From Citrus sinensis (Eukaryota; Streptophyta; Magnoliopsida; Sapindales; Rutaceae), in NCBI RefSeq assembly GCF_022201045.2, contig NC_068564.1, positions 30,967,001 to 31,031,000 on the forward strand: a stretch of 64,000 nucleotides of DNA, given 5' to 3'. A model generated the notes under the pieces. It was given only the letters and a program-made list of their open reading frames with translations. It made no database searches and was not told where the DNA came from. Positions 23,101 through 35,089 of this stretch are shown here, piece after piece. Position numbers and translations under genes: made by a program. Within the stretch, counting starts at the first letter, position 1; each line of letters opens with the position of its first letter.

Positions 23101-25890
23101 ATATTAAATTTATTATTATATAAAATAATAATATAATATTATTTAGTACAAAATTAATATTTTCTTAGAATAAAGTATTTATTATTATTAATATTAAATA
23201 AATATAGTACTATTATTTTTAAAATAAATATAATAATATTATATTTATTAATTCTCTATTAATATAATAATATTATTTTAAAATAATTTTAACTTAGAAT
23301 CAATGTAAATTATTATTTAGTTAAATATAATATTATTATTTAAATAAATATAATATTATTATTCAAATAAATATAATATTATTATTTAAATAAATATAAT
23401 ATTATTTTTCAAATAAATATAATATTATTTATTTTATTTTATTAATTATAAAACATAAAATAAAATAAAAAAGGGTAGAAATGGGAGAGGTGGGAGTGGA
23501 CCCAATGGGAGTCCCACTCCCACTCCCCACTCCAAAAATGAGTGGGGCCCACAGAATGGGACTCCCAATCCCTCCCCATTTTAAGTAAGTAAACGCTGGA
23601 GTGGGAGGAATCCACACTCCTCACTCTCACTCCAGCGAGTAAACACAACATAAGGGTATTCTGTTGGTTGATTCATGCATATCCCCAAAAGAGGAAATAG
23701 AAAATAGAAAATGAACCACAGAAGTTAAGAGATCAATAAAACCACAACGTAAACAGGCCGAAAAGAGAACAATAGAAATGACAATTAAGGAAAAATGAAA
23801 ATATCCTATTCTATTGTTCGAAGAGAGTGGGCACTACAACAATATTGGGAAACAGTTGTCTCTCAATGATCCACGGGGCATTCACTGTTTCTTTATAACC
23901 CATTTCAGCAAGAACAGGAAGCAACATTCATCACAAGGATATGCTCAAGGCAAGAATATTTTAACAATTTAAAATATCAAATTAAATGATAAGTTTCAAT
24001 GATATATGTCTAACACTTTACCATGTAAGTCATGTACTCTATTTCATGATTTCCAGCAGACCAAATCCAAGGCTGATATGCTGCACTTCGCTCAACAAAC
24101 CGACCCCATGAATCCCAACGTACACCAACATCAATAAACTGATATCTATCAGCATAAGAAAGATCTCCAAGGAACAAAACAGTTTGTGCTCCACTCTCCA
24201 TATAATGCTCAAGAGTGGACAGAGAATTATATGTCTGCCCCAAGTCACCTGCAACATACATGTAATATATTGCAACCAGAATTAGTAAGAGAGCAATACA
24301 CAAGAAACACACTGATAAGAGTCCTGCAATATAGGAATAAATTAGGACAAATGCACTTCTAGATGCCACAGTTGGTGCTTACTCCAAACACAGATGAGAA
24401 AAGTCATAATAGCACCACATAGACTAATCCATGCATGAGTTTGAGGGACTTATCAAAATCATGATCCAGTTGCAGCAAAGGAGACATTCCAAAAAAGAGT
24501 CTTCAAAAGTATTTGTATAAATCAAAATGAAATTAGAGATGAAATGCATTTCTAGAAGTAAGTCACGCCTAGGATGGACTGGTCAAGTAAAATCAAGACC
24601 AAGATACGCACGTGAATTGATACATAATTTAAATAAGGCTTAAATCAATACAAGAACAAAGAAGAGAGGTCCGAGATATACATCAACATATAAGCAATTT
24701 GCTTTTATACACGAATGTGTGAGTCATTCAGATATTATTAGAAGAGGTACGGAGAATATACAACTCACCAATGATTCCAAACTTGTAAGAAGCATCAGGA
24801 TCAATCTTTGGAGGCGTTTGAAACCAAAATTCTCTAGAAGAATCGCCACTCCCAATCTTGTAATAGTACTTGGTATCATACTAAAAACAGGAAAACACTT
24901 AAAGAGTAAGGAGCTAAAATTCACCAAAGAAAGCCCCTGGTAAAGTCAAACAATTCATATTGGTGTGAATTCTATGCAAAACATGAGTTGAAAGATCAAG
25001 TTCAAACTGTTGACCTGGCATTCATTTTCATATATAAAAGTTTGGAAGTAGACAAATCTTTACTCCTTTCCAAAGAAACTACTAAGTAAATCCTACCATT
25101 TGTATGTATTAATGTACGTGCATGACTTAATTTTATCAATAAAAAACAAAAATTCTCATTAATACAAACAATTCATACTAGAGAAAAATTAAGCTATTAT
25201 ATAATATATAATTCACGGTAATGTTAAAGCCACAAACTCATTAATTCATAATCAAGAAATAATAATAATTACCTCAAGGCCATCAACGAGACATTGATGG
25301 ATGTAACCGGACTTGTATTTGTAAAAGGTATAGTTATTCACCGTCCCCTCAGCAGTAAAATCAAACTTGTCCTCCGACGTGCCATACGACACCGTACTCG
25401 GGCCCGGTTCATGAGGCGTCACCCATGAGATAATCACGGCCTTCCCGTCGTAGTCGCCTTGCGTAATATGCACCTACGCCGCAATTGCAGATTGCAGATT
25501 ACCAATTACAGACGGTTAAAGAGTGAGTGGGTTTCAAAGGCGTAAGGTCATAAGTGTAATTTTCCAATTGATATACGGACAGTTGGGGAGTGAGTGAGTG
25601 AGTGAGTCTCAAAGCCTAAGGTCATAAATGGATATTTAAAAAGAGAATCATCCGTAACATTTTGATTTAATTTTTAATGTTAAATTTGAATTCTTCTTCT
25701 TACATACTTGTTGAGGGGAATTGTGACCTTTAGGAACAGCGAATGCTTCGTTATCGAGAGGAATGTCGATGGATGGCCACTCTGTGCGGATGAATTTACT
25801 CGTGATCCCCGCGCTCCCGCCATTCACATCGCTCAGCAACACGATTGCCGTCGTCAAGGCCAGATGAAGCAGCAACCACATCTTCTCCAT
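20119..25890 (-). CDS. PAP26: Purple acid phosphatase (PAP26 type)
   Basis: Nine exons on the minus strand, from high to low coordinate: 25890-25708, 25473-25273, 24880-24769, 24248-24022, 22207-22069, 21718-21498, 20863-20742, 20619-20458, 20191-20119. They give 479 residues, the usual size for this family. There is a signal peptide (about 1-25), an N-terminal fibronectin-like domain and a metallophosphatase domain with all metal ligands: D167 (GDLG), D194 and Y197 (GDLSY), N232 (GNHE), H317 (VLMH), H354 and H356 (GHVH). Family members hydrolyse phosphomonoesters in the vacuole and apoplast; PAP26 is a main acid phosphatase of phosphate-starved plants. The last exon encodes a basic tail ([13 protein letters not shown]). 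If intron 8 is not spliced, a TGA follows the W codon directly. Confidence 0.95.
22208..24021 (-). other. Large intron 4 of PAP26 (1.8 kb) carrying a MITE
   Basis: This is the longest intron of the gene. About half of it is the 926-bp transposon at 22725-23650, so its size is largely explained by an insertion. Flanking intron DNA is unremarkable AT-rich sequence. Confidence 0.8.
22725..23650. mobile_element. PIF/Harbinger-like MITE, 926 bp, in PAP26 intron 4
   Basis: TAA flanks both ends (22722-22724 and 23651-23653), the 3-bp target duplication typical of PIF/Harbinger elements. The ends are short imperfect inverted repeats (GGTAGCGTTTACTT and the complement of AGTAAACACAACA). Subterminal regions are rich in GGGAGTGGGA-type words on the left and their complements on the right, and the centre (about 22920-23460) is almost pure A/T. 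No transposase is encoded. It is related to the element at 45670-46437, in the opposite orientation. Confidence 0.8.
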
Positions 25891-28514
25891 TACAACAGCA
25901 AGAGAGAGAAATGGAGATTGAGGAACGAGGAGGCAAATGCTTGCCTTAGCTTTCGTGTTTGTTTTGTCGACAAGTCCAATCGCTGGACCGTGAGATGCGT
26001 ACGTTAGCAGCGATGAGGTGGTCGTGGCGTAGGTTAGAAGGGATGGTGATAGTACTCCTATTAGCTTGTCGTGTTGTCGTTGGTTGTTTGGTGACTAGCA
26101 GAATATTTAACTGATCCGATAAACGGAGGACAGTCCCACTTGGACCATGTGCGTGTCACATGTGACTGCTAACTGTTTTATTACATTTTCACACAACAGC
26201 TCCCGTTATTATTTTAGTTTATTTAGTTTAACGACAATTCAGTTTCTTCGAGTAAGGTTCAAACCATAAAACTGTAATAAATTAATAACTTAAATTAGAT
26301 GATATTTTTTATCCGTTCCGAGTTAGAGTGTATGTGTTAAATCAATAATTCGATGATTTTACAAAATAATATTTTTTTAAAAAAAATCATATTTTTCTAA
26401 GTAATTATTTGAGATATTATACTTAATTTTATTTTTTAAAAGTAAATGATATGATAGTTAATTAAGTAAATTTCAGAAGTTATTAACACCAATTACTATA
26501 CAAAATGTATTAAATTAACCAAATGGGAGAGTATGATAATTTCTATCGGAAGGTAATGAAACCTTCATTACCAACTTAATATACCTTTAAGAAGACTGCG
26601 TGTTCATGTTCAATTAAAAAAAAAATCAGGATTTAAATATTTAGCTTTATTTTTCAAGTTACAATAAAAAAAAAAAAAAAATCGATCTTGCATGTTGCAA
26701 CACAAAAACAGAAAGTAGCCATCACGCGCATTTGCCAAGTCCAACCAGAGACGAGTAATTATTAATTAATTTGCAACGCACTTTCACCCAATCACCACCA
26801 CAAATCGACTTTCTATTTTTAATTAATTTACATCCTTTTTTTTTTTATTGCTTAGACGTCAAGTGTTATTTTATGGTTAAAATATATTATAAGTTATCCG
26901 CGATCACTAGTCAGTTTATATGTTGCACGTTTTGGCTCTGGAGGCGGACGATTGATTATTCATTGATTAGTAGTTGGATACATTACGAAATTTTAATTCG
27001 TTTAAATCGTGTTTAAAGTGGTCAAGTCCCCAGCAATAAGCTGGAATCTTCCGACGACAAAATTTCTCATGTTTTTTAAATTTAAAATTAAATACAAAAG
27101 AAAAATCCTGTTCCTGGTTGGGCATCCAATAGCCAGAGTTTTCAATCGGCTCATCATTGACCGTCCATCAAACGGATCAGATCCAAAATTGACCACGTGG
27201 CAAACGTCCGTCTGTGAATCATGCATCACTTCTCACGTTTATTGTTATACTTTGAATATACGTAAACAACTTTATTAATTCATCTTTTGCACACAACTAC
27301 CCTCTTAATTCTTTATTTATTTTTAACGAATTACATGTACCAATTAAACTAGTCATTTTCTTCTACATTAAGGATACTTGCAACTATATTTTTATTTATC
27401 GCAAGTAAGAGTATATTTTGTAGTTTTTTCCACGCAAGTCCCCGCTAAATAAATAATAAAAGAATAAGATCAATAAGGTACCTGTTAATACCCTTAAAAT
27501 TGTTATGAAACACTCGGCTCTCCACACTTCATAATCTTCAGCATCATTGGTACATCACTTTCAGTGCATCTGTTCTGCTATTTTCTTCGGCACCGCACCA
27601 CTTGGAAATCGACTCATGGCTGTGAAATCATTTCAAATGGGCAGTAGATTTTTAATAGGCTTGATTGCTTTGTAAATGATACACAATTTGAATGAATGAA
27701 ATGCTTATCTCCGCTTGATATTCACTTGGTTTCTTTCATTTTAATCTTTAAGGTTTTATTATTTACAAATACTTAATCAAAATTATAATACTTTCCACAC
27801 ATAGATCCATAATAAAAATTAGTTTATCCAAAAAAATTTATGTTTCTAAGCATTCAAAAATATAGTATGGTGGAAATAAGAAAAAATATAAATCAGGCTA
27901 ATTTTTTTAAATTTTAAATTCATTTTACATCAATTGAACTCTATAATAACACAATTTGACACTTTGGACTAAATAATCAAATACATAAGTAATTGATTTT
28001 ATTAACCGATTATCAACGAAATCAATAATGACTAGGGAATGTTGGTTTATAAAAATTCTTCTTAAACCAACTCTTAGTCGAATCACCTTAGTACATTGAA
28101 TGTAATTGATTAAGTCTAATTAATTTTTTTAATTTTTTTTACGTTTCCAGTAATGGTTCAATTTTTGAAAGACTCAAATTATTCTTGAACGGGGAACTTT
28201 AGGAATTTTATTCATTTCTCTAAGCTAATTGTTATTGGGGGGGCCTATACGTAACAAATAAAAAAATAAATATCTATTTACAATTTTTAGAAAACAAGGA
28301 GATCAGAATATTATTAATTCATACTCTGATTCTACACGACATCATACGTATATGTGTCGCTCTCTCTCTGTCTCTATTTATAACACAGTACCGTACTTAC
28401 ACGCGCGTTTGACAATTCAAACAAAAACTGCTCTCTTTCGTAGCACAAACTGGTTGGTCGTTGCGTTCATTTCGCATAACGCCGTGGACAATCAAAAGGA
28501 AAGGAGTTGCGTGG
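25891..28514. other. Divergent intergenic region between PAP26 and the ARM-repeat gene
   Basis: The first few hundred bases are the PAP26 5'UTR and promoter (minus strand), and the last few hundred those of the ARM gene. The middle is AT-rich with poly(A) tracts near 26665-26680. A palindromic G-box lies at 27193-27200. No gene is supported. Confidence 0.6.
27193..27200. promoter_or_regulatory. G-box palindrome CCACGTGG
   Basis: A perfect palindromic G-box core, bound in plants by bZIP and bHLH factors. It is about 1.3 kb from both flanking start codons, so its target gene, if any, is uncertain. Confidence 0.35.
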
Positions 28515-29732
28515 ATGGAAGACCCATCGGTGCAGGTACAAGCACCGCGAGTGCTCAACGTTCTTGAAGCTCTTAAGCAAGCCTCAGTGGACCTCCAAGC
28601 GCACCCCAGTTCCAACTCGGCCGAGTTCAACTCATCCGCCATTAAAGCTCTGCTCGAGCTCGAGACCGAATCCGATGCTCTCCTCTCCGAGGACCCTCAT
28701 CTCTCCACCCTCTCTCAACACCTCGCCGACCTCAAAACCCTCGTCCAAACCCTCCATAAATCCCGCGGCCGTAATAGCCTCAGAAGCTTCTTGGCTCGCC
28801 GGGTCTCGACTCACTCCATTTCCCGAGTCGCCGGCTCCATCGAGACCGAAATTCAAGCCTGGATTGACAGAGAGCATATCGAGAGACTCACGAAGGCTCT
28901 GAAAGATCTGGATGGAGGTGGTGGCAACGAGGACGAGTTGGTGAAGCTGCTGACTCGGTTCGAGGGCCGAGTCTCCCAAGGGTTCAGTCGCGAGTTGCAA
29001 GATTTGGTGCTCAAATCAAAGGTTTTTTCATTACTTGAAACGATTCTCTGTAACCCCAGTTGTTCCAAGAGTTTAAGAGAACAATCTGCTTACTCAATAG
29101 CTTCTTTAATTAGATTCAACAAAGATGTCTTTGTGGGTCAAGTGTTAATGGGTCCAACCGTTCAAGCTTTGTTAACAATGAGCTCGACGCATTCGATCAA
29201 AGTTCTTTGTGAGTTGATCAAGTCAATTAAGTCACCACTTGTCGATGAAATTGAGTCAAATGGTGAAATACCAAAGATTATTAGCTTGGTAGATATGAAA
29301 GATTTGCAAATGAAATTGCTTGCAATGGACTGCATACTTGAAATTGGCTATTTCGGGCGGAAAGAAGCCATTGATGCAATGTTAGAACAAGGGCTGGTGA
29401 AAAAATTAGTGGAGTTGCAAAGATCAGAACTTGGTGGGGATTTGATTGAAATGGAGAGATTTGAAGAGAAAGAAAAGAATGACAGAGGGGTAGGTGCTGG
29501 TGGAGTTGTTGAGAGCAAAAGAGAGAGTAGAGAAAGGAAATTCTTGAAGCGCCATCCATTTGCAAGCTGTGTGGCAAGATTTGCAGTGCAATTAGAAGTC
29601 GGTGAGGGGCTGAGGCAAAGAGAGAGAAGGGCATTGAAGCAAGAGATCTTGTTGAGAGTAAGGGAAGCATCTGCTTCAGATGCTGAAGCTGCCACCATTG
29701 TTGCTGAAGTCTTGTGGGGTTCTTCACCTTGA
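28515..29732 (+). CDS. ARM-repeat superfamily protein, single exon
   Basis: An uninterrupted frame encodes 405 residues from the Met at 28515 (MEDPSVQ). A longer frame without a convincing context opens at 28461, so the internal start is preferred. The protein is all-helical in composition, with leucine-rich armadillo-like repeats in the middle (for example SLREQSAYSIASLIRF and DLQMKLLAMDCILEIG). A charged linker follows (about residues 320-340, EEKEKNDRG). The C-terminus has an arginine-rich conserved block (LKRHPFASCVARFAVQLEVG). Intronless plant proteins of this type are mostly uncharacterised. The function is unknown; protein binding is likely from the fold. The 5' third is GC-richer than the 3' part. 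Confidence 0.85.
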   Translation: MEDPSVQVQAPRVLNVLEALKQASVDLQAHPSSNSAEFNSSAIKALLELETESDALLSEDPHLSTLSQHLADLKTLVQTLHKSRGRNSLRSFLARRVSTHSISRVAGSIETEIQAWIDREHIERLTKALKDLDGGGGNEDELVKLLTRFEGRVSQGFSRELQDLVLKSKVFSLLETILCNPSCSKSLREQSAYSIASLIRFNKDVFVGQVLMGPTVQALLTMSSTHSIKVLCELIKSIKSPLVDEIESNGEIPKIISLVDMKDLQMKLLAMDCILEIGYFGRKEAIDAMLEQGLVKKLVELQRSELGGDLIEMERFEEKEKNDRGVGAGGVVESKRESRERKFLKRHPFASCVARFAVQLEVGEGLRQRERRALKQEILLRVREASASDAEAATIVAEVLWGSSP

Positions 29733-29902
29733 ATTAAATGAAACTGTAATGCAAAGTTTAAGGTTAAAAAAGAAAAATTCTGTTTGGTTTAGTGATCATT
29801 TCGTATGTATATGGACTGTAGTTGATTCATTGCCTTTTGTCCTTTCTTTTGTGATTTGTGCTTATAATCAATTATATGGGGTAACATGTAAATGATTTAT
29901 TC

Positions 29903-29908
29903 AATAAA
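29903..29908 (+). terminator. Polyadenylation signal of the ARM-repeat gene
   Basis: AATAAA lies 170 bases downstream of the stop codon in a T-rich context. Candidate only. Confidence 0.45.
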
Positions 29909-30131
29909 GTGAATGTATTGGATCGGATGGTATTGTTAGTGTGAAAAGATGGGCGGAGGAGCATAGTTTGATTGATTTGATTCTTATTGTTTTTGTGTGC
30001 ATGTGTATGGTTTTTGTGGAGAGAATGTAATCTTGTTTCTTGTTTTTCTTAGGGGAATAGGATTAAGAGATTTGTCATTAACTCATCATAATGACTTAAC
30101 GAAGAGAACCCAATGATTATACGTGTGGAGC

Positions 30132-30152
30132 TGTGTGTGTGTGTGTGTGTGT
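30132..30152. repeat. (GT)n microsatellite
   Basis: An uninterrupted GT run of about ten units. Confidence 0.95.
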
Positions 30153-31206
30153 ATTTTGTTTCTGGGGCTTCGAGAGTTTTGAGGAATCAGGATATCAAAA
30201 GGTATCATAGCTTGGCATATGCTGTCGTCCAAAAAGAATCCGATTCTTTATTCAGTGTTTTATGCCTACTGAGAAAAGTCAAGAAATAAAGAATAAAAGA
30301 AAGTTGAAGACGTAAGACTCTGGAACTTGTTGCATTAGCAGAAGAGACTTAATATTGATTTGATAATTTCTTTTTAAAAGAAAACAAATAAATAAATTTG
30401 TCTCTTTGAAGCATGGCACTCGCAAAGTTTAACTTCCCAGATTTTGAGAGCAATTCTCAATTCTATTTACTTTTGTTGAGTCTTGAGTGAGAGAATGGTA
30501 GAGCGGAACTAGCAATGTGTTAATTAATATTTTTCGTTATATTTTACATACTTATGACTAAAATTATGATGTGTTAAATAATATTTAAAAAATATAACAA
30601 AAAATTTAAAAATTCGTGAAAATTCAGATCAGGAGAGGATCTTTTTCCAAAAAATAATATCTTTCTTGCTTTAAATATAAGCACAGGGAGGGATTCCAAA
30701 CGTTATTTTATTTGTCTCATCATCTTACCAAGCAAAATAATCAAAATGGTTTTACAATAAAATCAAGTGGATCATTCCAAATGCCACTTAAGGAAGCTCA
30801 AAGGATCATAATGATAATTGAATTGTAAGAAAAACCCCCCTTTAGAAAATTTCCTGTACAATTATTACCACTATTACTAAATTTACGTACTAACGACCAC
30901 AATAGGTATGACCAAAGCTGGAAGCCTGACTAAATGTTGATGTCAAAATGAATCATAGGTTATTGCTTTTGAGCATTAACAGACGTATCTATCTAGCTTT
31001 TTCTGCCACAATCTGAACATTATCTAATAAAATTGAGGTGAAAAAAATCTGGAACGGTCGCGACAAAACTGCTTTCTTCATTTTTTCCTTCACGTCCATG
31101 ATAGACTTGAAGAGAAATTCCAATTTCCAAAAATAGATCGCTTTACCACTATAGTTTCTTCTCTGAGCCAATGAGAGAATTTCAAAACCCGAAGAAGTAT
31201 GAAAAC

Positions 31207-34178
31207 TTATCCTGTCTCCAATGCCTCTGTGCTTTTGTTTTCAGCTGCCTTTCTACGTAAAAGGCCCCTGAAAATTGAGAAGACTGCAAGCAGAGCAATT
31301 TCCATGTGTGCAGAGCTATTCAACTTTATACATACCTGTCCCATTTTCCGGCTATTTAAGTTGGCATTTACCGACATATTCAAGCCCCTGATCGGCCGGA
31401 ACTCAGATTGGAAACCTCCAGTTAACACCACCTCTTTATTAAAGGATAAAGCTGTCATTGTCAAACTGATATTGTCATTCCGCACAGGGTAGTCCGCCCC
31501 TCTTAAAATTGCTTCAAAACTCCCACCATATGCCACTTGTCCAGAACCACCCATTCGGCCAGCATTCATGACTAGCTTTAGTCTTTTCCCAACCAATAAA
31601 CTATCTTCAAGCTTTGCACCAACATAATTCTTGTTGCCGAATGATGTCAAAGAAACCCCACAGTCAGTAACGTTGTGCTTAAAATTCCTCAGCTTAGTGT
31701 TGCCGTGAACAGTATAGATCATATCTTTACCAGAAGATTGAACATCAAGACCTATACAGTAGGTGGGGCCCTCGGGATCTACATAAGCTGCAGCACTCTC
31801 AGAATGAATATTGAAATCATGCTTGTCCTTGGTTATCTGTCCCGCAATGGAGGCAAAGACATTGCTTTTTATCTCCACAGCTGTCTCCAAGTTTATTCCG
31901 TCAAAGCCCACGTCATGATCCCATCCTTGGAGATCAAGAACTGGCCTCACAAGCCACTGGTCACTTGTAACTAGGCAGCGATACCTGTATGCAAGGCAAT
32001 CTGGGTCAAAACTAGGAGGCACTACCATATCTGGTAACATAACAGCTTCTGAAGACGTCTGTTCGTCAGGAGTACTGTCATTTGGAAGACATTCCTCTTT
32101 AGAAAGCTTATTCTCCTTTCGTCTACGGGACTCTTCTTTTAGTTGTTTCTTAAAATAAAGAATCTCTCGATAATCGAGCTCATCAAGATAGGACTTTTTC
32201 TGGGATTTACTCAGCCTTTCAAACTGAGATTTTTTCAGGATTTTTATTGGTGGTAACTGATCATATTCATCTTCCTCATCTATCTCTGAAGCTAAAATTT
32301 CATCAATTTCATTCTCTGCTTCACTCGGACTTGACAATGACCGGTGACGCAGAAAAGATGAAAGGAGATGTGGCATAGAAGGTACTCGAGTATTACCCAA
32401 GGGCCCCAGTTCAATACTGTCTCGAAATCCCAAGAGCGCGTTAGCATCACCAAGTACTTTGGTACATATGCACAATAATAAGAAACGAGATTTCCAAATC
32501 TGTCCATTTGGAAGAATCTGTTCCCCCTTGACATTTCTTCTGCACTGAGGGTGATTTTCCACTAAAAGCACTTGATTTTCAAGTCTTGCATCTGATACTG
32601 CCTGGTGTATACGCTGTTGCACCAAATCTGTGCATTGGGTCACATATGACTCGTAGCTAAAAGGATACCCACTGGATCCTTCAGGAAGAGTTGAAGAAGA
32701 ATGAGTCATGACAAGGATGGTGTTGAACCATATAGCAGTACCAAAAACTTCAGTCATAAGCTTCAGAAGGGGAAAATCACTGAAGCCCATGCTGATGAGG
32801 TCGAGACGTTCAAAATACAAAACAATATCAGGTGGGGATCTTCTAATGAATTTTTTCACTGAGAGCATAATCTTCCTATTTCTCTTCACATTTCTTACAC
32901 ACGAAGGTAGGAAACCAGGGGTATCAATAAAAGTTACTTTAATCCCATTGACACTTCCCTTTACCTCTCTGATGCAATCAGTGGCAGGTTGAAATGCATC
33001 AGTCTCGGTCTTCGTCTGATCAAATATAGAATTGATGGTTGCACTCTTGCCAACACCTGTTTTACCCAGGACAAGTATTCTTATTGAGAAATCTAAATCA
33101 GGGATACCAGCTGCCTCTTGCTCTCTTGCTATCGCTCTGGTTCTATCACTTCTCAGGTTAACCATTTTCATATCAGATTCTCCTGCTCGAATCAATGTTG
33201 CTAAGTGTAACCGATATAACACTTTAACTGCCAGAATATTATCCTGTGACTGCCCAAAACGTTGGAGAAGGCGCAAGAACTTAACTTGGAGATCCTCAAT
33301 CTTCACCAAAGGATCCATCATTTTATCATCAGTATTTTGATTATGAGGAGAAGGATCTTCAACTGGAACTTGTTGTGAAGTGGAATAACGCCGGTTATCC
33401 TGATTCACATCAGAAGAGCACCCAGCATCAGCAAGCACTGGTGGTGCTACCAAACTGGATGTGCGAGCTGAACCAAACGAATGATGACACAATAAGCTCT
33501 CACTTAACAAGTGCAACAAACAACAGAACAAGCTCAATTAAAGACTCAAAATTGAATCAACTTTAAGAAATTTCTAAAGAATCTTGAAAAAAGGACCATT
33601 AAAATATATCATTTAAAAACTAGGGACTGCGCCAATGAGGGATTTTCTAGGTAAATTGAAATTCTTCCAATGCAACAAGCCTAAAAAAGGCAACCAAAAG
33701 CTCAAAATTTGAGAACTAAAATAGCTTCCCTAATCCTCCAAAAGTATAATTAGAAAGAGCTTTTGGCCAGCAGATCGGCCGTGCCAAGCAGGCACTAAAT
33801 GATGCTCATATTTAATAGAAAATCAGTTAGCCGAAATAACACTAAAATCAACATAGAAAGCAAGCAATACTGCTAACTGCTAATCAAACAACTTATGCTT
33901 AAACAGAAATTGAAACAACCAATTTCTCCATTTCATTTCATCAAAACCCGTATGGCAAGAATCACATATTCCTCTCTCTACCCTTCCAATAGAAATCTAT
34001 ATCCCTCCACAGATAAACATATGAAGATCAAAATGGTCAAAATTAATAGCAAAGAAGTAATACCTTGGTCATCAAATTCTTCACCAGTAGGTCCCCCATG
34101 GAAGAAATTTCCATTGCCAGACAATTGTCTAGATGATGCCAACAACTGAGAGAACACCCAGTCTCTCACACTCTTCAT
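31207..34178 (-). CDS. TOC90: TOC90-type chloroplast protein-import receptor GTPase
   Basis: Two exons (34178-34064 and 33467-31207) join in frame to 791 residues, the size of TOC90 in Arabidopsis. The N-terminal region is short (about 140 residues), unlike the long acidic arms of TOC159 and TOC132. The GTPase domain has G1 GKTGVGKS at residues 173-180 and G3 DTPG at 220-223. A charged linker (EIDEEDEYDQLPP) and a C-terminal membrane-anchor domain follow (from about FDPDCLAYRYRC), with conserved motifs such as WLVRPV and FNKEVVL. Family members bind preproteins at the outer chloroplast envelope. A 5'UTR intron at 34184-34321 is predicted from an ACAG/GTAA donor and a T-rich acceptor. The open frame that continues upstream of 33467 is intron. 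Confidence 0.94.
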
Positions 34179-34183
34179 TAGCC

Positions 34184-34321
34184 CTAAAAAAACAAAAATT
34201 CACACAAAAGCTAAGATTTTGCAAAGTAATAAGCTCATAACAAATCAATTACACACATAACAAAGCCAAATTCCAGCAACAATAATTATACGGCTAAGGT
34301 TGCGGCAAAGAATCAAATTAC
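34184..34321 (-). other. Predicted 5'UTR intron of TOC90
   Basis: On the minus strand, ACAG/GTAATT at 34322/34321 and TTTTTTTAG ending at 34184 form good splice sites. The acceptor is five bases before the ATG. Confidence 0.55.
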
Positions 34322-34474
34322 CTGTAAACCAAGAAACTAAAAGTCAAAATTTTGTTTCGAATTAGAAGAAAACGAAGAGAATTAAACGTCGGCTTCAGCA
34401 AAAAGAATTCAATTTTTCACTCGGTGTCTGGTATCGGCACAGGGACAACCAAGATGATGAGGCTGAGGCTGCGA

Positions 34475-34500
34475 AGGAGGAGGAGGAGGAGGAGGAGGAA
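34475..34500. repeat. (GGA)n microsatellite upstream of TOC90
   Basis: A run of GGA/GAG units in the probable TOC90 5'UTR or core promoter region. On the minus strand it is a CTCC-type pyrimidine patch, common near plant transcription starts. Confidence 0.9.
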
Positions 34501-35089
34501 ATCAGATAAGACAGACAAAATTTGTTGTAATCGAACAAAAACACGATATGGTGCGGATAAACTCGTGTGCAGAAAACGTGACGCGTGGCGGAATGAATTA
34601 GTCGGATGCGGTGGTAGAGTGGGCTCGGGTGTAGGCGATTATTGGATGCTTTGTGGTGTTCGTATTACGGGTGATTTGATTATGTTGGAACTTGGAATAT
34701 CTCGTGCTTCGTGATTCAGGGAACAAAACCAATGGGACGACAATTTCTCGTTTCAAGAAACTCATCATTGGGTATGGAAGTTGGAATATAGTCCGTTCAA
34801 TCACTGAAGCCCATGGGCCACTGGTACCTTTAATGTCAAACAGATCTGGGCTAATCCAATTGGGCTTCATTAGATAAAAAATATCCTCCCAAAATGTTCC
34901 GCACACAATCGTTTCATGACTTCAATGGTCCGAGACGGGCCGGGGTGAATTTGACAATCTCAATTCTGTCCGGAACACTTGGGAACAATGAATGTAGTGA
35001 AAGTAGTTTAAATTATGTAGTTTCATGGCGTCAATAGTCCCATATAAATTAATGTAGTGAAAGTAGTTTCTGTTGTTATTTGTTAACAG

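Larger units (their letters stand above)
29733..31206. other. Intergenic region between ARM and TOC90 3' ends
   Basis: The ARM gene and TOC90 converge here. There is an AATAAA at 29903-29908 and a (GT)n microsatellite at 30132-30152. The stretch from about 30960 is probably the TOC90 3'UTR. No further gene is seen. Confidence 0.65.

Noticed and set aside
23429..23651. Proline/glycine-rich minus-strand open frames
   Set aside because: They lie wholly within the GGGAGTGGGA-rich end of the MITE in PAP26 intron 4; the composition is a repeat artefact.
28461..28514. Longer start for the ARM-repeat protein
   Set aside because: The extra 18 residues have no conserved features; the internal Met at 28515 gives a typical acidic N-terminus.
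33468..33537. Extension of TOC90 upstream of 33467 in the same frame
   Set aside because: A proper acceptor ends at 33468, and the exon at 34178-34064 supplies a TOC90-like N-terminus (MKSVRDWVFS) in the right phase.
34352..34714. Arginine-rich plus-strand frame of 120 codons
   Set aside because: It derives from the (GGA)n tract upstream of TOC90 and has no conserved domain.
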